Shown piece by piece: positions 57,675 to 64,000 of a stretch of DNA of 64,000 nt. Position numbers and translations under genes: made by a program. The notes beneath the pieces were generated by a model. It saw nothing but the letters and a program-made list of their open reading frames with translations, had not been told where the DNA came from and ran no database searches. Source of the DNA: Adiantum capillus-veneris (taxonomy: Eukaryota; Streptophyta; Polypodiopsida; Polypodiales; Pteridaceae); the NCBI GenBank assembly GCA_014529385.2, contig CM043957.1:88574381-88638380 (forward strand), written 5' to 3'. Every line of letters starts with the position of its first letter. The stretch's first letter is position 1.

Positions 57675-58494
57675 GGCCACTTTACCAGCAGGGGTGTCCT
57701 GCGTGTCCAAGCCCTCTGTCCAAAGCGCCACCACACGTTCTCTAAGCTTTGAGTCCAACAAGATCCTCTCACGGATACTCAACATCGTGCTCCCCCTCCT
57801 CTGTGTGTCTGTCACAGTGAGGATCACTGGTGCATGGTCGGAGAAAGAAGTCCCTGCGAGAACACAAACAGATCAACCCATGTCACAGAAGTGATCGCTG
57901 GATGGGGGCCTCACAAAGCCTGAATGCTGCCAAACATCAAAGATCCTCTAAGGCATACATAAACGCTCCCAAGCTGCAACTCAGCCCTGTGAACAGTAGC
58001 ATGGCTACCTCCAATCTTGTCAGAGGGGTCCTCTAGCATGTTGAAGTCTTCCTCAACACACCACTGCTCTGCATGCGACAGAGACTCTACAATATGAGAC
58101 CAAAACTCTGCTTGTGCACTTGTCACATTGTGCGCATAGATGTTCAAGAAGCCCATGAGGCATCCCTAAACCTGCATAGTAATTCACTAAGCCCTGATTG
58201 GCACAATAATACCTCTGTCCACAATGGCCTACTTCCATGAGTCCGCAATAGTCATACATACCCCTCCTTGGATACCACCAGGTCCAAATGCAGCTGACCA
58301 AAATGTCTCATTGCGACCACGCAAGATCTGACCACATCGTCTGATGTGCCTCTCATAAATATGATTTTTCTGAAGCATAAGAATATCGATCGCACCGCCA
58401 GGCATCGCTGAAGCTCTTGGCGCAACCGACCCCGTTGACGCTGAAACTGGGGTCCTCCTAATCCCTGCACGTTCCATGAGACAATCCTCATGGA
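57675..58494 (-). pseudogene. LINE endonuclease domain (APE type)
   Basis: ATG at 58491 opens RIVSWNVQGLGG, the start of L1 ORF2 apurinic-like endonuclease. Later pieces include NIYAHNVTSAQAEFW and a CVEEDFNMLEDPSDKIGG segment, where the family has GDFN; here the Gly is Glu. Frame changes occur near 58250 and 58150. It should nick target DNA to prime reverse transcription, but this copy is inactive. Confidence 0.8.
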
Positions 58495-58650
58495 GTCAGT
58501 GAGAGAGAAGAGATGCTGCAGCAGGAGCCAATCTCGCTATCTTGGAGGCCGGATTGGATGGGGAGTAATCCGCATCCAAGCGACCCCAAGATAGGTGTGA
58601 CTGTAAATACTGTCCAACCTAGGCCCAAGAAGAGAGTGCCGTCTGTCGGG

Positions 58651-60755
58651 CTACCTCCTCTGTCTAGGAGTCCTCATGTATATATACGTAGCACGATGGG
58701 CTCTATGTGTTAGCAAAGAAGTGTACCACAATGTGTCTACATCCTGCTGTGTCCGGGGGTGTCGCCGAGAACTTGGCCAACGGCCACAAGGTCTGTACCA
58801 AATCTGTAACACCAAGTCTCCCATGTGGTGAGAGAACTCAAGAGCCTGAGCCAAAAGCCAGTCCAACACAAAGTCCAAAGTCCACTCAAATTGGTCCCTG
58901 CCACACAGAGGAAAAGAGAAGCCAACCGCTGTGTCTAAGGCCTCTATCCCTCTAGTTGCAAGGAACAGAACATGGACTCTGAAGCAAGCCGCCTCAAAGT
59001 CTGGTGAAGAGTCACCGAGGAAGCGTGTGAAGTCGTAGGCGAAGAAGTCCCATCGGCGACAAATGTCGAAACTCCTCAACCCTCGAGGGACAGCGGCAAA
59101 GGGAGACATCTGCACCAGAAGGGGGTCCGTAAGAAAGTATGCTCGTGTCACACTAGACGGCTTGTGGCAAAATCGTTGCGAAGAGACCTCCTAGCAGACG
59201 ATGAAGGTCCTACCCCTTGAGCCGGCTGTGGGGCATGAGTAGGAGAAGGTGAGGGTGCAGGGGGGGCTAATGGGTGGAATGGGAGGGCATGGAGCAACAA
59301 CAGGGGGAGGCGAGGGGGGGCAAGGCAGTGGGTGGCTCAGGAAGAGGAGGGGTTGTAGGTGGTGAAGTTGAGGTGGAGGGAGGAACAGTGGTCTCGTCCT
59401 GCTGTAAGGGGTCAAAATGGTTCCCTGTGGAAACCAACTACTGCTAGCCTGGTGTAGGGCGACCACCAGGGGGGCAGGATTGACGTGGTGGTCCCTGGCG
59501 GCGACGGCCACGGACCTGTTGCCATCCCTCCTCTGCCTGGGCACCAAGTGCAGAGGAGGGGTCTGTCTGAGCTCCTTGTGTCTCTGCCTACTGTGTCTGG
59601 CCAGCCCTAGGAGGCTGGGTCTTGAGTCTGTGTCAAAGGTTTGGGCCGCCTTCGTGGACACGCCTTTGCTAGATGGCCCATGTGTCGACAAATAAAGCAC
59701 TTGTACGGGAGGCCCGAATACTCCACAGTATGGCGGAGCCAACCACCCATAGTAGCTATGGTACAGATGAGACGTTTAATACGCAGTGTACAATACGCGT
59801 ACTAGACGTATTTTTGAGAATAAAAAATAAAATACGTCAACATTTTTAGATATGATACTTTAATAAGAACAAATGAAGCGGTTCATGGACCTCCTCAATG
59901 ACTCTTCAATATTTAACCATAGCATACATAAACAAGCACCATGAAGCTCTAAAACGCAATTGATCAACTAGAAAAAGACATACGTTTTGAGCAAAAAAAC
60001 GTTAGAATAGAAAACGTTATGAGACGTATTGTACGTTTCAATACGGGACGTCGTGTATTCTAAATAAAATACGTGTATTTTAGCTGCCCGAGGGAGGAGG
60101 ACAACATTCGGGAGTATTTTAGTTGACTCATCCGAATACTCCGAATACTCTTGATATTTGGGAGTATTTTAGTTGACTCACCCTAGGGAGAAGGATGACA
60201 TTCGGGAGGGCGTGGGTGTCATGAACCAGAATGCGTACTGAAGGAATGCCAGCTGCCGTGCTAGGTGTCTCTAGGACAGTCCCAATCTCTGAGCCAATCC
60301 TGGAAAGGAGTGGAAGGTACTCTCTCCTCAAACATGGGAAGTAGACTGAGATTGGGAGGTCTGGCTCCTCAACAAGAACATCGATAGCCAGATTGAATCC
60401 ATGGCACCACTGGCGAAAGTGAGCTCTAGCTGCTCGAATGGCCAGGGGGCTCATCGCAATGACCTTGGATGCCATCTTTGAAGACTCCGTCTGATAGTAG
60501 CCGCGCCCGAGAAGCTATATGTCGATGATCTTGCCCACCTCGGCTAAAAGGTGGGCCTAGAGGAGATCTCGCACCTCCCCTCTGCTAGGTCTAGTGCCGA
60601 TAATCTTGCAGATAACAGAGGTGGCGTGGAGGTGCGCCACCTCTTCCTCTAAGCTCGCTTGCTTGGTCGGAGAGAGAGCAAGTCAAATGGTCGACTCCGC
60701 GATGTCGGCGAGGGGGCTTCCGTTGAGTCCCTTTGAGGAGGAGGAGGAGCTGCCA
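58651..60755 (-). pseudogene. LINE ORF1 (DUF4283-like and CCHC), interrupted
   Basis: ATG at 60755 (MAAPPPPQRDS). Frames then give VICKIIGTRPSRGEVRDLL and, at 60475-60190, MSPLAIRAARAHFRQW, PISVYFPCLRREYL and IGSEIGTVLETPS, the RNA-binding ORF1 domain of plant L1 elements. An AT-rich insert lies at 59745-60190. Beyond it, at about 59720-59660 in a shifted frame, KCFICRHMGHLAKAC gives a C-x2-C-x4-H-x4-C knuckle. A Pro-rich tail (59742-59191) and an unassigned 166-codon frame (59151-58651) follow. Confidence 0.75.
59745..60190. mobile_element. AT-rich insert inside the LINE ORF1, MITE-like
   Basis: It is flanked by coding ORF1 on both sides but is itself AT-rich, with repeated TACG/ACGTA phrases. 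Its ends are roughly inverted (GAGACGTTTAATACG near 59768 against GAGACGTATTGTACG near 60022). A direct repeat of GGGAGTATTTTAGTTGACTC occurs at about 60110 and 60161. Exact ends and a target duplication were not found. Confidence 0.45.
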
Positions 60756-60783
60756 TTTTGTGTTTGTTGCTAAAAGGCGGACC

Positions 60784-60785
<2 letters not shown>

Positions 60786-60847
<62 letters not shown>
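60786..60847. repeat. (GA)n microsatellite at the LINE 5' end
   Basis: About 31 GA units just upstream (minus sense) of the ORF1 start, so the LINE leader is pyrimidine-rich in sense orientation. Confidence 0.95.
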
Positions 60848-60849
<2 letters not shown>

Positions 60850-60929
60850 ATGAAATGTTATATTAAACGTCTTCAAAAGGCCAAAATGACCTATGAGACC
60901 AAACTGATACAATCCTTGTGGATCTAATC

Positions 60930-61093
60930 CAATGTCTGGCTACAAACATAAAATTGTCATGTGCAACATGCCACAGTCTAGCATTTGTGAGCCTCTAGCA
61001 GGACGTGCATATCTAGGCGAGTGATAGTTGCATACCCTCTCTTGCACGAGAAGAGTCATTTCATCATGCAAGCATTTTACCGCGTGAACCACC
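60930..61093. other. Short spacer between LINE and chromovirus-2 LTR
   Basis: No feature seen. Confidence 0.4.
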
Positions 61094-62568
61094 TGTAACC
61101 GGCCTGTTCAATCCAAAAAGGGCGGTAATCTTTACTTCAAACCTTGATTTAGCTTTCACCCATTATTAGTCGTCTATTTTACCTGTACTTTCAAGACACA
61201 ACAAAGGGGAGAGGGATACAGGCTGCTAGATTGCACCTGTATGAGTAGACGGACACCAGATTGGCCCCTAACTTAGGTGCCCCTTTCGGTATTTCTTTAT
61301 TGTTCAAAAGAGGGAATAAACGCTGTGGTTCCCTACAAGCTGCCCCGCACAAACTCGGCTGAATTTCCACTGTTCCAGCCCGATTTCGGCAGCATAACTA
61401 TACTAGAACCCTTCACAGTCAGTATTCCCACGCATTGACCGACTTCCCGACGCATACGGGCACTTTGCAAAACCTGGCGAGAATCTGCAGCACGCTGAAT
61501 TCTCTGTTTTCAGCCCTGAAAATGCGCCAGATCACCTGTACAGCGGTCCCCTTGCGTCCCCGAACCTCCTGGGGGTATTAGGGTCTGTTTAGGGCCAAAA
61601 CCCTAAACCTGCAAAAATACACAGCAGGCTGTAATTCACTGTTTCGGGCTCCGTTTCGAGTGCCGGTCGCATCCGTAGCAAGTCCTCGAGCTCCCGCACC
61701 TGTAGGGCTACTTGCCCTTTGAATCGGACGAGATTTCTGGCGTGAAACCTCTCCGAATTCACCTGTACCTGCGGGGGGATTAGCCGCTAGCTAATCCAGT
61801 ACCTGTGCAAGAGGCTCTTGCCTCGGCAATCGCGCATGAACCCACACAACTGTACATTGGTCAAATGAAGAGCCCACTAGAGGGGCATAACATATTGCCA
61901 AAAGAGAGAGAGAGGGCAGTGCGTAGCGTGCAGGGCATCACTCCTGGCACCGCACTGTGCATAAGAGGGAAAGCAAGCACTCCATAGCTCTTAACCTGTG
62001 ACAAATCTGAAAATGAGGCTCTCCCCCTCCTAAATTCAGCGCCACTTCTTGTTGCATGAGGCAAGTGCACCAGAAGGTGCCACTTGGCACATTTACAAGC
62101 ATTTTCCCGTTTCGGGGTTGCCGTCTAAAAATATCCCAACCGGTTGCCCAGTTGACTTCACGGCAGAGTAAGAAAATGTTCCCCTTGTCATTCCGGAGGT
62201 AATGACGTCAACACATTTTCAGGTCCCAAAATAGCAGTTCCCTAAATTTTAGGAGATGCTGCCATTGTATCTTTCTAGGTCATCCGACCCTCTTTGTACA
62301 CTACGGCCACATCCAGAACTGAAATGTAGCCTCTGTAGCAAAGGATTCCACTTTGGCTAGTCAATGACCCCACTTGGCTAACCATAGTCCTTGTCCAACC
62401 TTAGTGCTCTCTTGTCCTCAGGCCTGAACTCCCTCTGGACAGTTCCACACTAGCTATGCAATGCAGGGCAGTTAGATTTCCCGAGGGGTGTTTCCAAAAA
62501 GTGAAAGTAAATTGATAATAAGAAAGAAATCAACAAAAAGGATAGATAGTAGTCACATGCTGGTGACA
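61094..62568 (-). repeat. 3' LTR of chromovirus-2 (about 1475 bp)
   Basis: In element sense it starts TGTCACCAGCATG at 62568, directly after the polypurine tract, and ends GGTTACA at 61094. The ends have TG...CA form and form the imperfect inverted pair TGTCACC/GGTTACA. Most of it is repeated in opposite orientation at 56421-57674. Confidence 0.85.
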
Positions 62569-62570
62569 TA

Positions 62571-62580
62571 CCCCCCTCTT
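62571..62580 (-). other. Polypurine tract of chromovirus-2
   Basis: AAGAGGGGGG on the minus strand, two bases before the LTR; identical in sequence and position to that of chromovirus-1 (46835-46826). Confidence 0.85.
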
Positions 62581-63141
62581 GAAATCTCAAACGTTCTCGT
62601 TTGCATCTATGTCGTACATGCTTACTGTCAACACTGATGTATTCAACACCTGTCGACACATATACGACACATACATGCTCATTGTCAACCCTGGTGTATT
62701 CAACACCTCGTCGACTCATGTATTGCTTGCGTGTGAACCCTGTCCCAATGACATAGTGGTAGCTGCGCACTCTGCCATTGCTTTGAGTCACTAACTTTCC
62801 AATGACAAAATGGTAGCTGCACATTTTGCCACTGTCTTATAGTACACGTTGGATCCCGTAACACTTTCGAGCATACCCAAACTGACAGTTTAAGAATGCA
62901 GTTACACATGTACTCTTGAATAGAAGCAATCACTGTATCCTTGACAAACTGACAAGAAATACTCACTTCTATAGCACTAACCAAACTTTTGGACATTCCA
63001 TAAGAGCAATTGCCAAACTGACAATCTGTACAGCTCTAACATTCATGTAACAGGTATTTGATTTGAGCTCACTTTAAATACCATGTACATCATTTGTTTC
63101 AGAAGCCATTGTCACACTGACAATCCATGTAGCTTTGAAAC
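62581..63141 (-). other. Chromovirus-2 3' untranslated spacer with short repeats
   Basis: No gene. A phrase TGTCAAC.CTG.TGTATTCAACACCT occurs at about 62627 and 62682. A CCAATGACA(T/A)A(G/A)TGGTAGCTGC(G/A)CA phrase occurs at about 62743 and 62798. AACTGACA recurs several times between 62880 and 63025. Confidence 0.6.
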
Positions 63142-64000
63142 TCAAGGGGTCAAGGTAGGTTGCAAATCGAAGGCTTCCAAGTAAAGTGATAACACAGTTG
63201 GTGACTCTGCAAGTTCACCTTCTTCCATCCACTTAGCATCCATTGGTGGATAGTTTCTGAACTTTACCAAGTAACGCCTAGCAACCTTGCCTTTCACTTT
63301 CCTTTCTTTGTGTGCCAAAATCTGTTCAGGGACCAAGATCTCGTCAAGTTCCTCGACTTCCGGCTGATCTTCAGCTGGCATATCTTCTGGCACATCACCC
63401 ACATAGGGTCTGAGAAGACTGACATGAAACGCATTGTGAATCTTCCAACTGTCAGGCAATTTCAGCCTATATGCAACATCACTGATTATGTCACATACTT
63501 GAAAAGGCCCATAGTAACGCATGCTGAGCTTTGGAAACAGTCTTTCCTTGCCCTTCATCTTCTTTAACCTTGCCTTTTCAAAGCGTAAAAGCACCTAATC
63601 ACCAAGTGAATATATCACTTCACGACGGTGACGATCAGCTGCTTTCTTTTGCTTTGCCTGAGTCCTTTCTAAGGCCACTTTGACCTTCTTGTACATTTCA
63701 TCCATGTCCTGAACATACTTATCTGCTTCAAATATCTTGTCCTTTGTATGCAGTATGGGAGGAACTTTCTTGCCACCTTCAACTATCTCAAAGGGTGCCT
63801 TGCCAGTTGATGAATGCACTGTATTATTGTATGCATACTCCACCAATGGCACATACTGCTCCCACTTTCCTTTATGCTCTGACACATAACACTTCAGCAG
63901 ATCTAGGATAGTAGAATTTGCCTCTTCTGACTGCCCATCTGTTTGAGGATGAAATGACGAAGAGAATTTGAGCGTGGTGCCCATATTCTCAAACAAGCCT
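63142..64000 (-). pseudogene. Chromovirus-2 integrase end and chromodomain, runs off the window
   Basis: Minus-strand frame 63996-63595 has FSSSFHPQTDGQSEEANSTILDLL (catalytic Glu) and VEYAYNNTVHSSTGKAPFEI. A single TAG-type break at 63595 precedes frame 63594-63142, which has SMRYYGPFQVCDIISDVAYRL, LPDSWKIHNAFHVSLL and a chromodomain (EILVPEQILAH, ARRYLVKFRNYP, AKWMEEGEL). It is much less damaged than chromovirus-1. RT, gag and the 5' LTR should lie beyond 64000. Confidence 0.9.

Overview
This window looks like nuclear DNA from a large, repeat-rich seed-plant genome. The evidence is plant-type LTR retrotransposons (one Copia relic, several Ty3/Gypsy elements, two of them chromoviruses), L1-type LINEs with plant-style ORF1, long GA/CT, CA/GT and TTTA microsatellites, GT-AG introns, and the first exons of a plant PP2C phosphatase. 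The species cannot be named from the sequence. Almost everything here is mobile DNA, often nested.

Layout. 1-10570: decayed LTR-element relics, mostly minus strand (PBS/LTR at 1092-2029, gag relic 2056-2507, a second LTR with a Met-type PBS near 3526, a coiled-coil relic 5642-7547), plus a 5'-truncated Copia relic with its 3' LTR (7583-10232). 10571-36196: a Ty3/Gypsy element ('Gypsy-1') with both LTRs and a 5-bp target duplication (TATCT). It carries gag, protease-RT-RNase H, integrase and a 3' region with a second retropepsin-like segment. It is dead through frameshifts and is split at the gag-pol junction by another element. 36202-41800: minus-strand gag relics, one from a Gypsy-1 relative. 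43920-44583: two exons of a PP2C gene. 45675-53000: tandem repeats and a LINE reverse transcriptase split by a chromovirus (46265-52790). 53100-55119: an LTR/PBS start of a non-coding element with an unusual palindrome array. 55120-60930: a minus-strand LINE broken by an LTR fragment, a longer LTR copy and an AT-rich insert. 61094-64000: LTR, polypurine tract and integrase/chromodomain of a second chromovirus that runs off the window.

The exciting part is 15518-27162. An 11.6-kb DNA element with 33-bp terminal inverted repeats (one mismatch) sits inside Gypsy-1. It holds four spliced genes arranged as two convergent pairs (A> <B C> <D). Gene D looks like a DDE-type transposase. Gene B is a fusion of a histone H3-like protein (MARTK tail and H3 fold blocks), a Ulp1-type SUMO/ubiquitin-like protease (His/Asn/Gln/Cys with Ulp1 spacing), an acidic linker and a FCP1/NIF-like phosphatase-fold domain. 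Genes A and C are unrecognised. The divergent B/C promoter carries four GC-rich palindromic modules. Rejoining the flanking Gypsy-1 reading frame across the insert suggests integration between A and T with no target duplication. I read this as an autonomous, chromatin-oriented transposon that has captured host histone, protease and phosphatase modules. Exon structures are inferred from splice-site phase, and family assignments from motifs only.
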